From Lachnospiraceae bacterium (GTDB lineage: Bacteria; Bacillota; Clostridia; Lachnospirales; Lachnospiraceae), in assembly GCA_003542935.1 (NCBI GenBank), contig DPJQ01000149.1, positions 1 through 15,758 on the forward strand: DNA of 15,758 bases. The letters run 5' to 3'. Of this stretch, positions 7,367 to 14,284 are shown in pieces. Made by a program: the position numbers and the translations under genes. Numbering within the stretch: position 1 is the first letter of the stretch; the number at the start of each line of letters is the position of its first letter. The notes under the pieces were generated by a model. It was not told the DNA's origin. It saw nothing but the letters and a program-made list of their open reading frames with translations, and searched no databases.

Positions 7367-8227
7367 TTAAACGGAAAAATTCTGTTTTAGGCCCCTGATC
7401 AGGGGCTTAAAACGTTTTTCGTCCTGTTTTTTACACGCAAAATAGTAGGTGACATTAACCTCCCTGTCTACAATGGGTACAATCACTTTCCCATCCTCCT
7501 GCCACTGGTCCGCAAAAGCATCCGTCGTAAAACTGGGAAATGCGCTGACCTCCGCGATCTGAGCGAAGGTCTCCTGCTCATTCATATAGAGAAAATGGGC
7601 CGCCGAGAGCTTTTCCCGGCACAGCTCGTACCAGAATCCAATATAAGTATAGAGAAGCAGATTCTGATCTGCCAGGTCACAAAGATGCAACCGGGCGCGT
7701 TTCGCCAGAGGATGCTCTTTCGGCACCTGCAGGCACAGATGCTCCTGCCGATAGGGGCAGGAGAAAATGTCCGCATCCTTTTTCGGTTCTTCATGTACCA
7801 CAATACACTGATATCTCCCCCGTTCCAGATCTTCCCACAGCTCCCGGTCCGTATTTTTCAATTCGGACGATATGGCCATACCCTCGTAAAAACGGGTAAG
7901 CAGAGGAACGATATCCCCGATGGGAACGGGCGCGCAGGAACCCAGGCAAATCGTGTGTCTGGCCCGGTCATGCAACCGTATCCTCTCGATCATCTCCTGC
8001 TCCTGCCGCAGCAGTTCTTTTGCATATCCGGCTGCCAGTTTCCCGGTATCATTCAGCATCAGTTTATTCTTTGTCCGCTCAAATAAAGCCACGCCCAGCT
8101 GTGCCTCCAGTTTTTTCATGGACTGGCTCAGGGCCGGCTGCGAAAGGTGAAGCTGCTCCGATGCCGCCGAAAGCGTTCCGCACCGGGCAACGGCCGCCAG
8201 CTGTTCCAGCAGATACAGTTCAATCAT
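7367..8227 (-). CDS. LysR-type transcriptional regulator
   Basis: A 286-residue LysR-type regulator. The N-terminal winged helix-turn-helix (1-62) has the classic pattern GTLSAASEQLHLSQPALSQS (17-36) followed by KKLEAQLGVALFER. The effector-binding periplasmic-protein-like domain runs from about 88 to the end. The start has AGGAAGG about nine bases upstream. It is divergent from the aldo-keto reductase with a 120-base shared regulatory region, the standard arrangement in which a LysR protein controls its neighbour and itself. The co-inducer is unknown. The last codons contain a strong palindrome that may serve as terminator for the converging gene. Confidence 0.93.
   Translation of the reverse strand: MIELYLLEQLAAVARCGTLSAASEQLHLSQPALSQSMKKLEAQLGVALFERTKNKLMLNDTGKLAAGYAKELLRQEQEMIERIRLHDRARHTICLGSCAPVPIGDIVPLLTRFYEGMAISSELKNTDRELWEDLERGRYQCIVVHEEPKKDADIFSCPYRQEHLCLQVPKEHPLAKRARLHLCDLADQNLLLYTYIGFWYELCREKLSAAHFLYMNEQETFAQIAEVSAFPSFTTDAFADQWQEDGKVIVPIVDREVNVTYYFACKKQDEKRFKPLIRGLKQNFSV
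7385..7419 (+). terminator. terminator of the DUF1292 gene inside the 3' end of the LysR gene
   Basis: A 28-base near-perfect palindrome (TTTTAGGCCCCT/AGGGGCTTAAAA, 7385-7412, with a single G-U pair on the plus strand and a GATC loop) is followed by CGTTTTT. As a plus-strand RNA it is an intrinsic terminator 25 bases past the DUF1292 stop codon. It also codes for residues near the LysR C-terminus. On the minus strand the G-U becomes an A-C mismatch and the following U-run is delayed, so it works best in the plus direction. Confidence 0.75.
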
Positions 8228-8261
8228 TTTCCGGATCCTTCCTGCTTCAGTATTTGTTTTG

Positions 8262-8270
8262 ATTATAGCA
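8262..8270 (-). promoter_or_regulatory. LysR gene promoter (extended -10)
   Basis: Minus-strand TGC-TATAAT (TATAAT 8262-8267, TG within 8268-8270) is a perfect extended -10 without a recognisable -35. TTA-N8-TAA (8263-8276), which includes a T-N11-A LysR-type box, overlaps this -10 and would suit autorepression. The box assignment is tentative. Confidence 0.55.
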
Positions 8271-8286
8271 CATTAAGCAGACGGTA

Positions 8287-8316
8287 TTGTACTTTTCCTG
8301 AAATTTTCTTTATACT
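8287..8316 (+). promoter_or_regulatory. aldo-keto reductase promoter
   Basis: TTGTAC (8287-8292), 18-base spacer, TATACT (8311-8316). The predicted start near 8323 gives a leader of about 25 nt. The -35 is imperfect and lies about 10 bases from the LysR-type box, consistent with LysR-dependent activation. Confidence 0.6.
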
Positions 8317-8347
8317 TGGAGCAAAGAAATGACAGGAGGATCTTATC

Positions 8348-9199
8348 ATGGAGTATATTACTTTAAATAATGGTGTAAAAATGCCGCTGGAGGGTTTCGG
8401 CGTATTCCAGGTGCCGGATCCGGCTCAGTGCGAGCAGGCCGTACTGGATGCCATCGGCTCCGGCTACCGCCTGATTGACACGGCGGCCGCCTATATGAAT
8501 GAGGCGTCCGTGGGGGCAGCCATCGCCAAATGCGGTGTTCCCAGGGAAGAGCTTTTCATCACCACAAAACTGTGGGTTCAGGATGCCGGTTATGAGAGTG
8601 CAAAAAAAGCGATCCGGACATCCCTGGATAAACTGGGACTGGACTACATCGACCTGTATCTGATCCATCAGCCCATGGGCGATTACGTGGGCGCTTACCG
8701 CGCCATGGAGGAGGCATACAAGGAAGGAACCGTAAAAGCTATCGGCGTATGCAATTTCTATCCGGCAAGGCTGGCGGATCTGTGCGAGACCGTGGATGTG
8801 ATGCCCGCGGTAAACCAGGTAGAACTCCACCCCTTCTTCCAGCAGGGGAATGCTCTGGCGCTGATGAAAGAGTACGGCGTCCAGCCCCAGGCCTGGGGGC
8901 CCTTTGCCGAGGGTAAATTCGGTATCTTCACCCATCCGGTTCTCACAAAAATCGGCGAAAAATACGGCAAAAGCGCCGCACAGGTGGCCCTGCGCTGGAA
9001 CACCCAGAGGGGCGTGGTGGTGATCCCGAAATCGGTACACCGGGAACGTATGCAGCAGAATATGGATATCTGGGATTTTTCCCTCACGGATGATGAGATG
9101 AAAGAGATCGCCGCCCTGGACATGGGACACAGCGAGATCGTGAACCATGACGATCCGGGATTTGTGAAAATGCTGCATGGGTTGAAAGTACACGAGTAA
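8348..9199 (+). CDS. aldo/keto reductase
   Basis: A 283-residue NAD(P)H-dependent oxidoreductase of the aldo-keto reductase family (AKR5-like prokaryotic branch, close in length to 2,5-diketo-gluconate reductases). The catalytic tetrad is complete: Asp44 (LIDTAAAY), Tyr49, Lys74 (ITTKLW) and His107 (YLIHQP). AKR signatures are also visible in the GVCNF strand, AVNQVELHP, and the cofactor-binding VVIPKSVHRERMQQN region. It is cytoplasmic, a single TIM barrel. AGGAGG lies eight bases before the ATG. It is divergent from a LysR regulator that probably controls it. The physiological carbonyl substrate cannot be told from the sequence. Confidence 0.94.
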   Translation: MEYITLNNGVKMPLEGFGVFQVPDPAQCEQAVLDAIGSGYRLIDTAAAYMNEASVGAAIAKCGVPREELFITTKLWVQDAGYESAKKAIRTSLDKLGLDYIDLYLIHQPMGDYVGAYRAMEEAYKEGTVKAIGVCNFYPARLADLCETVDVMPAVNQVELHPFFQQGNALALMKEYGVQPQAWGPFAEGKFGIFTHPVLTKIGEKYGKSAAQVALRWNTQRGVVVIPKSVHRERMQQNMDIWDFSLTDDEMKEIAALDMGHSEIVNHDDPGFVKMLHGLKVHE

Positions 9200-9211
9200 T
9201 TTTTTCCAGAA

Positions 9212-9255
9212 ATATGGGGAAAACAGATTTCCACAAAAATGTGTTTTCCCCATAT
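9212..9255 (+). terminator. hairpin after the aldo-keto reductase gene
   Basis: A perfect 14-bp stem (ATATGGGGAAAACA 9212-9225, complement 9242-9255) with a 16-base loop starts 13 bases after the stop codon. No U-run follows directly (the next T5 is about 17 bases on), so it may act as a terminator or as a 3'-end stabiliser. It marks the left border of the AT-rich block. Confidence 0.6.
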
Positions 9256-9720
9256 CTAAATATGATATGTTTTTGAAGAACGCTATATTGTCCCCCAAGG
9301 TATTAGTGCAAAACACTTTTGAGCAAGAATCATATATCCATTTCCGTTTCTTAAAACGCATTTTCCATCTCATGCTTGTTTCGTATTTGACATCTAAAGA
9401 TACTGTGTGATCCGAAGCGGCAGAATCCCCGCAATGGACTTCCTGTCCTCTCCCATTGCATTCCCAAATAATTGGCTTTATACATTCTGTTTCCAAACCT
9501 CCCGATAATAGCATCTTCAAGCCGTCAAAATATACATCTATTACAATTTACATAGCAAATGTGCAAATTTGCTGATATACCGCAGTGAAACAGTGCATAA
9601 CAAGGATAGCAACATCGCTATTGCATTTCTCACCATAATCTGCTACAGTAAGTTCAAGAAATACAACCACTATTTCTTTTAATATAATCATAATTTTTGC
9701 ATCAAAGAAAGGATTGACAA
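9256..9720. other. AT-rich intergenic stretch without a recognised gene
   Basis: About 465 bases with no convincing gene. A minus-strand open frame ending in MKMLLSGG... starts at 9520 and runs on antisense through the aldo-keto reductase gene; I judge it spurious because it has no ribosome site and no family resemblance. A 7-bp hairpin AGCAAAT/ATTTGCT lies at 9554-9573, and an ATAGC/GCTAT stem near 9606-9621. The base composition is clearly more AT-rich than the flanking genes. Confidence 0.5.
9683..9688 (+). promoter_or_regulatory. possible -10 of the DUF3825 gene
   Basis: A perfect TATAAT sits 33 bases before the ATG. The hexamer 17 bases upstream (AATACA, 9660-9665) is a poor -35. AT-rich DNA produces such hexamers by chance, so this is tentative. 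Confidence 0.35.
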
Positions 9721-10524
9721 ATGAAACTCAAAGATTGGGCATATTTAGGAAATTATGATTTTTTTACTACCAAACTACGTTTATTGGCAACCAATGATCT
9801 TGCTCCCGAAAAATGGAGTTATGCTGGAAAAAATGATTTTGGCATCTTAAAAAGCTATTTATATTTTACTTTCGAAAAATTATGGCAAGAACGTGAAACG
9901 GCCGCTGAAAACAGTAAACAAACCTATATATACATGGACGAAAATATCTCATGTTTTAATACCGGGCTTTACGATAAAGCATGGCAGCCCATATATTTTT
10001 ATTGCATAAAAAATCCCATCCCCAATTATCAAGATTGGAGATTTACTGCCTTTTATAATAGCTATACGATTAAATATACAGACATGTCTAATATCGCCTC
10101 TTCAGAACTACGAAGGGCCAGTTATTTTAACGAACCGGAAGCTCTAATTTATGATATCCGCTTGGATATTATTCCTCAATGGGAACATATTCTATATGAT
10201 GAAGAAAATTACCTCCGTATTCCAGAACAATTACGGGCAAGCGGAAAAGAATTTTGTCAAAATCTTATATCTGGCGCTATCAATAGTGTCAAAAAACGTA
10301 TCGAAGCAAATTATAAGACTGTTGTGCCACAATGGTATGGAGGAAATATACAATTATTAGTACCATTATACTTATCAAACCCTGAAAAGCCAGACCTCGC
10401 ACTCGTTTTATCTTTGAGTGATGATAAAACAGTATATTACGGTCATACTTGCTTGACCACAGAAATGGCATATAATAACGCCCGTTTAATCGCAAGGCCA
10501 GATAGTTATTGGCTACAGCCTTGA
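9721..10524 (+). CDS. DUF3825 domain protein, function unknown
   Basis: A 267-residue soluble protein matching the DUF3825 pattern from memory. An N-terminal LKSYLYFTFEKLWQE helix is followed by the hallmark CFNTGLYDKAWQPIYFY (78-94). The core contains SYFNEPEALIYDIRL (134-148) and an HILYDEENYLRIP turn (156-168). The conserved C-terminal block has IEANYKTVVPQWY, LVPLYLSNPEKPDLALVLS and TCLTTEMAYNNARLIARPDS. The protein is essentially the domain alone; in other bacteria the domain can be fused to other modules. The ribosome site is AAAGGA seven bases before the ATG. Codons are AT-rich, unlike all neighbours, which points to recent acquisition. No partner gene lies beside it. I do not know its activity and do not assign one; membership of the family is moderately sure. 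Confidence 0.72.
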   Translation: MKLKDWAYLGNYDFFTTKLRLLATNDLAPEKWSYAGKNDFGILKSYLYFTFEKLWQERETAAENSKQTYIYMDENISCFNTGLYDKAWQPIYFYCIKNPIPNYQDWRFTAFYNSYTIKYTDMSNIASSELRRASYFNEPEALIYDIRLDIIPQWEHILYDEENYLRIPEQLRASGKEFCQNLISGAINSVKKRIEANYKTVVPQWYGGNIQLLVPLYLSNPEKPDLALVLSLSDDKTVYYGHTCLTTEMAYNNARLIARPDSYWLQP

Positions 10525-10563
10525 TTGTAAATTATTAAATTTTGTAAAAGTCTCTTCTGGGCA

Positions 10564-10591
10564 TTGACATTTTATAAAAAAGTATTATACT
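10564..10591 (+). promoter_or_regulatory. strong promoter for a short transcript
   Basis: Perfect TTGACA (10564-10569), 16-base spacer, TATACT (10586-10591), 39 bases after the DUF3825 stop codon. It is among the best promoters in the window, yet no gene follows before the terminator at 10664-10698. Confidence 0.7.
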
Positions 10592-10597
10592 AAAAAC

Positions 10598-10698
10598 GAT
10601 TAGTAGATTTTTAATGGTTATTTTTTAGTTGATATTTTTTTGTTATGCTAGGGTTTTATTTCGAAGCAACAGCCATCATGGTTGTTGCTTTCTTTTTT
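10598..10698 (+). ncRNA. candidate small RNA, about 100 nt
   Basis: Defined by a near-consensus promoter (start expected near 10598) and a strong intrinsic terminator ending at about 10698. The body is U-rich with runs of U5-U7. It contains no open frame with a ribosome site: the only frames are MVIF (four codons) and a 37-codon frame that runs through the terminator and lacks a Shine-Dalgarno. It matches no RNA family I recognise. The terminator could also serve the DUF3825 transcript, in which case the RNA may be its independently transcribed 3' tail. Confidence 0.45.
10664..10698 (+). terminator. strong intrinsic terminator
   Basis: A 12-bp stem (10664-10675 with 10679-10690; AAGCAACAGCCA with one G-U pair) and a 3-base loop, followed by TCTTTTTT. 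This is a textbook plus-strand terminator. On the minus strand no U-run follows. It marks the right border of the AT-rich block. Confidence 0.9.
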
Positions 10699-10771
10699 AT
10701 TAAAAACACTGTGGTGAAACCGGAAAAACAGTCCTCTGCCGCAATTCTTTCCACTTAATGTCTCCCCGCTT

Positions 10772-10985
10772 CTACTGCACCGCCGGATTCGTATATCCCA
10801 TCAGGCTCTCGTCCACCGTCCTTGCGGCTTCGCGGCTCTCGCGGATGACCCATACCACCAGGGACTGGCCCCGGTGCATATCGTCCGCCGGAAATCCCTT
10901 TGGCATCCCGGCACGGCTATATCCCGGGGATTGGAGACCCCGCAGCAGAGCACCACCCGGCCGTTCCTCTTAAAATCACGATCTG
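10772..10985 (-). pseudogene. C-terminal remnant of a GltD-like oxidoreductase (glutamate synthase small subunit type)
   Basis: The minus strand encodes DDMHRGQSLVVWVIRESREA and then ARTVDESLMGYTNPAVQ before a TAG at 10772-10774. This is the FAD-binding C-terminal tail of GltD-type NADPH-dependent oxidoreductases (family pattern GD-x-RRGQSLVVWAIREGR ... VDxYLMG). Only about 40 residues are recognisable in one frame. Farther upstream the match fades and the neighbouring frame carries the plausible continuation, which indicates at least one frameshift. No start codon with a ribosome site exists, and the preceding SGNH terminator cuts it off. It is a decayed fragment, perhaps left when the AT-rich block replaced or deleted the rest. 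Family assignment is moderately sure; the decay is clear. Confidence 0.65.
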
Positions 10986-10995
10986 AGAACAGGGG

Positions 10996-11030
10996 AAAAG
11001 GATCCGCGCCATATCCGGCCGCAGATCCTT
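10996..11030 (-). terminator. terminator of the sugar ABC / SGNH operon
   Basis: Minus-strand stem AAGGATCTGCG/CGCGGATCCTT (11030-11020 with 11008-10998, one U-G pair, 11-base loop) followed by TTCCCC, so T4 at the stem end. It begins 30 bases after the SGNH stop codon. The U-tract is short, but the position and stem suit the end of the operon. Confidence 0.65.
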
Positions 11031-11059
11031 CCTCTGTTCCGCTTCATTTGTTTATACCA

Positions 11060-11701
11060 CTATCTATCCCCCAAAATCTCCAGGACTTTTTCTTTCATAA
11101 GCGCCGTCATCACCCGGTGGCCCTGTTCGGTGTAGTGAATGCCGTCCGTCTTACTGACTTCCACCCGGTCACCCGGATTCAAATAATGTACCTGCATTTC
11201 TTCTGCCAGGGGCGCCAGATAACCGTCCAGCTCCAGGCTTTTCTGAAAGCCCGCGCCCAACATCCGCTGCAAATCAATGTTGCCGCGGTCCCGAATCGGT
11301 ACCGGACAGACCAGAAGGATCTCCGGCGAAGCCAGATCCGGCCCGGATGCAGAGCCTTTGATACAGCCCAGCAGATTTTTTATGGATTGTCCCACGTCAA
11401 AGCTGCTCACGTGAAAACGTTCCTTTAGATCGTTGGTGCCCAGCATGAGGATCACCAGATCAATGGGGCGATGGCTCTCCAGGCAGGGCAGCAGGTAGGT
11501 TTTCCCGTTCTTGTGCATCTCCACCGGATCGTCCCATACCGTGGTTCTACCGCCCAGGCCCTCCTCCAGCACATAATATTTTTCCCCCAGCTCCCTTTGC
11601 AGCCGTCCCGTCCAACGGACAGAATAGGGGTAACGGCTCTGCAGATCCGGCATCAGGCCAAAAGTGTTGGAATCCCCGTAGCACAAAACAGTTTTCCTCA
11701 T
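11060..11701 (-). CDS. SGNH/GDSL-family esterase, MsAcT-like
   Basis: A 213-residue SGNH hydrolase with all four blocks: GDSN with Ser11, EGLGGRTT with Gly50-Gly51 (47-54), GTND with Asn90 (88-91) and DGIHYTE with Asp186 and His189. The VRWTG, LVILMLGTND and DGIHYTE sequences strongly recall the arylesterase/acyltransferase MsAcT of Mycobacterium smegmatis and related carbohydrate acetylesterases. There is no signal peptide, so it should act in the cytoplasm. Its ATG overlaps the permease TGA as ATGA, implying translational coupling. As last gene of a sugar ABC operon it most plausibly removes acyl (for example acetyl) groups from the imported compound. The SGNH family is certain; the substrate is inference. 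Confidence 0.9.
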   Translation of the reverse strand: MRKTVLCYGDSNTFGLMPDLQSRYPYSVRWTGRLQRELGEKYYVLEEGLGGRTTVWDDPVEMHKNGKTYLLPCLESHRPIDLVILMLGTNDLKERFHVSSFDVGQSIKNLLGCIKGSASGPDLASPEILLVCPVPIRDRGNIDLQRMLGAGFQKSLELDGYLAPLAEEMQVHYLNPGDRVEVSKTDGIHYTEQGHRVMTALMKEKVLEILGDR

Positions 11702-12663
11702 TTTTTCACCCTCTTTACATGCTGCATCTTGGTCAGGCGGTCGATGCAGACGGCCAGAATCAATACCAGACCTGTGAACACCTGCTGCCAGTACTCATTG
11801 ACCTGCATAATCGTCAGGCCGTTGGAGAGAAGCCCCACCACCAGACAGCCGATCAGCACGCAGGAAATCTTTCCCTCTCCGCCGCTCAAAGACACGCCGC
11901 CCAGCACGCAGCCGGTAATCACCTGCATCTCCATTCCCACCGCCGCTGCGGGCTGGCCGGAATTAACACGGTACAGCAGCACAATACCGCCGATGCCGCA
12001 GGCAAGACCGCTCAATACATAAGTCATCACACGGTAAAGAGCCGTCGGAATACCCGCCAGACGGGCCGCTTCCGGGTTACCTCCCAGAGCATAAAAATTT
12101 GTCCCGAAATAGGTTGTCTCCAGGACGATCCACCCGAGGGCAAAACAGACCAGCATGATAATCACCGGAACCGGCACAACTCCAAAAGCCGTGCCTTTCC
12201 CCAGGAATTTTAACGGCTCCGGCAGATCATAAATCGGCAGACCCCCGCTGATCAGATAGGCCGCGCCCCGGGCGCTGGTCATCATACCCAATGTAGCGAT
12301 CATGGGCGGCAGGCCCAAAAACTGTACCAGCAGGCCGTTGCAGGTTCCCAAAAGCACACTGGCAAGAATGCCGATAAAAGCTGCCGGCAGCGGGGCCACC
12401 TGATAATTCACCATCAGGCTGGCTGTCAGCGTCCCCGTCACCGCCAGCAGAGAACCCACCGACAGATCCAGGCCGCCGCTCAGCAGCACAAAAGTGGATC
12501 CCACCGCCACAATACCCGTGACGGAAATCTGTCGGAGTACATTCATAATATTGTCAAGCCGCAGAAAGGATTTCTGTGTAATGCCGAAAAACAGCACCAG
12601 GATCACCAGCACGCCGGAAATCGCGTATTGGCGCAAATTCTGATTGATTTTTGATTCTTTCAT
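11698..12663 (-). CDS. sugar ABC transporter permease, RbsC type
   Basis: A 321-residue membrane protein of the BPD_transp_2 family (RbsC/XylH/MglC-like), with about 8-10 hydrophobic segments. Family marks are SGGLDLSVGS (62-71) in the second or third segment and the cytoplasmic coupling loop YALGGNPEAARLAGI (191-205), which contacts the ATPase. The start has AGGAGGAAAGGA about 12 bases upstream. It lies 29 bases after the ATPase stop codon and overlaps the next gene by four bases, so the operon is tightly packed. A single permease gene suggests a homodimer, as in RbsC. The transported pentose, hexose or other polyol cannot be decided from the permease. Confidence 0.94.
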   Translation of the reverse strand: MKESKINQNLRQYAISGVLVILVLFFGITQKSFLRLDNIMNVLRQISVTGIVAVGSTFVLLSGGLDLSVGSLLAVTGTLTASLMVNYQVAPLPAAFIGILASVLLGTCNGLLVQFLGLPPMIATLGMMTSARGAAYLISGGLPIYDLPEPLKFLGKGTAFGVVPVPVIIMLVCFALGWIVLETTYFGTNFYALGGNPEAARLAGIPTALYRVMTYVLSGLACGIGGIVLLYRVNSGQPAAAVGMEMQVITGCVLGGVSLSGGEGKISCVLIGCLVVGLLSNGLTIMQVNEYWQQVFTGLVLILAVCIDRLTKMQHVKRVKK

Positions 12664-12692
12664 AGTTCTGTCTGTTCCTTTCCTCCTATCTC

Positions 12693-14186
12693 TTACGAAG
12701 CTGCCGCATTGCCCGACGCAAAGTGCATGATACGCTCCTGCGTCGCCTCACTCCTGTCCAGCTCGGCAACCAGCTTTCCCTCGTGCATGACCAGCACCCG
12801 GTCCGACATGCCCAAGATTTCAGGCAGTTCCGAAGATATCATGATGATTGCCTTTCCCTCCGCCACCAGTTTATTCATAAGCTGATAAATCTCGTGCTTG
12901 GCTCCCACGTCAATGCCTCTGGTCGGCTCGTCAAAAAAGATCAGCGAAGGGGAGGCCGCCAGAAACTTGCCGATCACCACTTTCTGCTGATTACCGCCGG
13001 AGAGATTTACCACCTTCTGGGCCGATGAGGGTGTCTTGATGCGAAGCATGGCAATATAATCTGCCACTATCTGTGCGCACTGCGCCTTTTTCAGGAAAAT
13101 CCACTGGGACAGCCGTTTCGCCGTGGACATGATCAGATTATCGGCAATGCTCATTTTCAGAACCAGCCCCTGCTCTTTTCTGCTCTCCGGCAAAAGAGCC
13201 ACTCCCTGGGCGATCGAGACGGCCGGACTTTTCAGCTCTACCCGTTTTCCATTCAGCCAGACCTCACCGCCGGTCATGGGGTCCGCACCGTAGATCGCCC
13301 TCACCAGTTCCGTCCGCCCCGCGCCGATCAGGCCGGACAGGCCGACGATCTCCCCCGCCCGCACGGAAAAGCTGACATCCCTGATAAAATTTCCCGCGCA
13401 CAGGTTCCGCACCTCCAGCACCGTCTCACCTATATTCGATTCTCTGGCCGGATACTGTTCGTCAATACTTCTGCCCACCATCAGAGAAATCAGTTCCCCG
13501 CTGGTCGTTTTTTCCATATTTAATGTTTTTATATAACGTCCGTCTCTTAAAATGGTCACTCTGTCCGCGATCTGAAACAGCTCCTCCATGCGGTGAGAAA
13601 TAAACAGAATGGTCACGCCGTTTGCCACCAATCTTTTCACCAGTCTGAACAGGCTTTCCACTTCCGCATTGGTGAGAGGTGCCGTCGGTTCATCCATGAC
13701 CAGCACACGCACGTCGTTCACCAGTGTTTTGGAGATTTCCACGATCTGCTGATACGCCACGGAGAGCTGCCTGACAGGAACGGAGGGATCAATCTCCACA
13801 TCGAGCTCTTTCAGCACCTCTTTCGCTTTTTCAATCATCGCTTTCTTATCCAAAAACGCGCCTTTTCTATACTCTTTGCCCAGGAACATATTTTCCGCCA
13901 CCGAGAGCGTGGGCACCAGAGTAAACTCCTGATAGATGACGCCGATGCCTTTCCTGGTTGACAGCGCAGGCGTAATATTTACCAGCGCCTCACCGTCCAT
14001 ATGAACCGTACCTTCATCCGGCGAGATCGCGCCGGCCAGTATCTTGATCAGCGTACTTTTCCCGGCGCCGTTTTCTCCCAGCAGAGCATGGACCTCTCCC
14101 TGTTCAAAGGATACTGACACATCATCAAGGGCCACCACTCCGGGATACCGTTTGGTAATATGATTCAATTCGAGAATCGAAGACAT
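12693..14186 (-). CDS. sugar ABC transporter ATP-binding protein, RbsA/MglA type
   Basis: A 497-residue tandem ATPase. Domain 1 has Walker A GENGAGKST (37-45), signature LSVAYQQ (141-147), Walker B VLVMDEP (161-167) and switch His198. Domain 2 has the degenerate Walker A GLIGAGRTE (285-293, Arg291 replacing Lys), signature LSGGNQQ (395-401), Walker B IFFDEP (416-421) and SSELPE in place of the switch His. This asymmetry, with one intact and one degenerate site, is normal for RbsA/MglA/XylG proteins and is not damage. The start is supported by AGGAGG eight bases upstream. It works with the downstream permease and the upstream binding lipoprotein to energise uptake at the membrane. Confidence 0.95.
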   Translation of the reverse strand: MSSILELNHITKRYPGVVALDDVSVSFEQGEVHALLGENGAGKSTLIKILAGAISPDEGTVHMDGEALVNITPALSTRKGIGVIYQEFTLVPTLSVAENMFLGKEYRKGAFLDKKAMIEKAKEVLKELDVEIDPSVPVRQLSVAYQQIVEISKTLVNDVRVLVMDEPTAPLTNAEVESLFRLVKRLVANGVTILFISHRMEELFQIADRVTILRDGRYIKTLNMEKTTSGELISLMVGRSIDEQYPARESNIGETVLEVRNLCAGNFIRDVSFSVRAGEIVGLSGLIGAGRTELVRAIYGADPMTGGEVWLNGKRVELKSPAVSIAQGVALLPESRKEQGLVLKMSIADNLIMSTAKRLSQWIFLKKAQCAQIVADYIAMLRIKTPSSAQKVVNLSGGNQQKVVIGKFLAASPSLIFFDEPTRGIDVGAKHEIYQLMNKLVAEGKAIIMISSELPEILGMSDRVLVMHEGKLVAELDRSEATQERIMHFASGNAAAS

Positions 14187-14218
14187 CTCTCCCGCCTCCT
14201 TTCCATTTACTTAGAGGA

Positions 14219-14248
14219 CTCCGGCATCCGAAAAAAGGGATGCCGGAG
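14219..14248 (-). other. intercistronic stem-loop between binding-protein and ATPase genes
   Basis: A perfect 11-bp GC-rich stem (CTCCGGCATCC 14219-14229 with 14238-14248, 8-base loop) lies in the 98-base gap after the binding-protein stop codon, without a U-tract on the minus strand. Such hairpins commonly protect the 3' end of the upstream mRNA or end part of the transcripts, so that binding protein is made in excess over ATPase and permease. That role is inferred. Confidence 0.7.
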
Positions 14249-14284
14249 CCCTTGACATCAATTCTTCACGTTTTTTTACCGGTC

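Noticed and set aside
8363..9520. A 385-codon minus-strand frame covering the aldo-keto reductase gene and extending into the gap
   Set aside because: Most of it is antisense to the aldo-keto reductase. The part at 9256-9520 resembles no family I know and lacks a ribosome site.
10645..10758. A 37-codon plus-strand frame encoding a hydrophobic peptide, reminiscent of type I toxins
   Set aside because: No Shine-Dalgarno lies before the ATG, and the frame reads through the strong terminator stem and its U-run, so most of it would not be transcribed.
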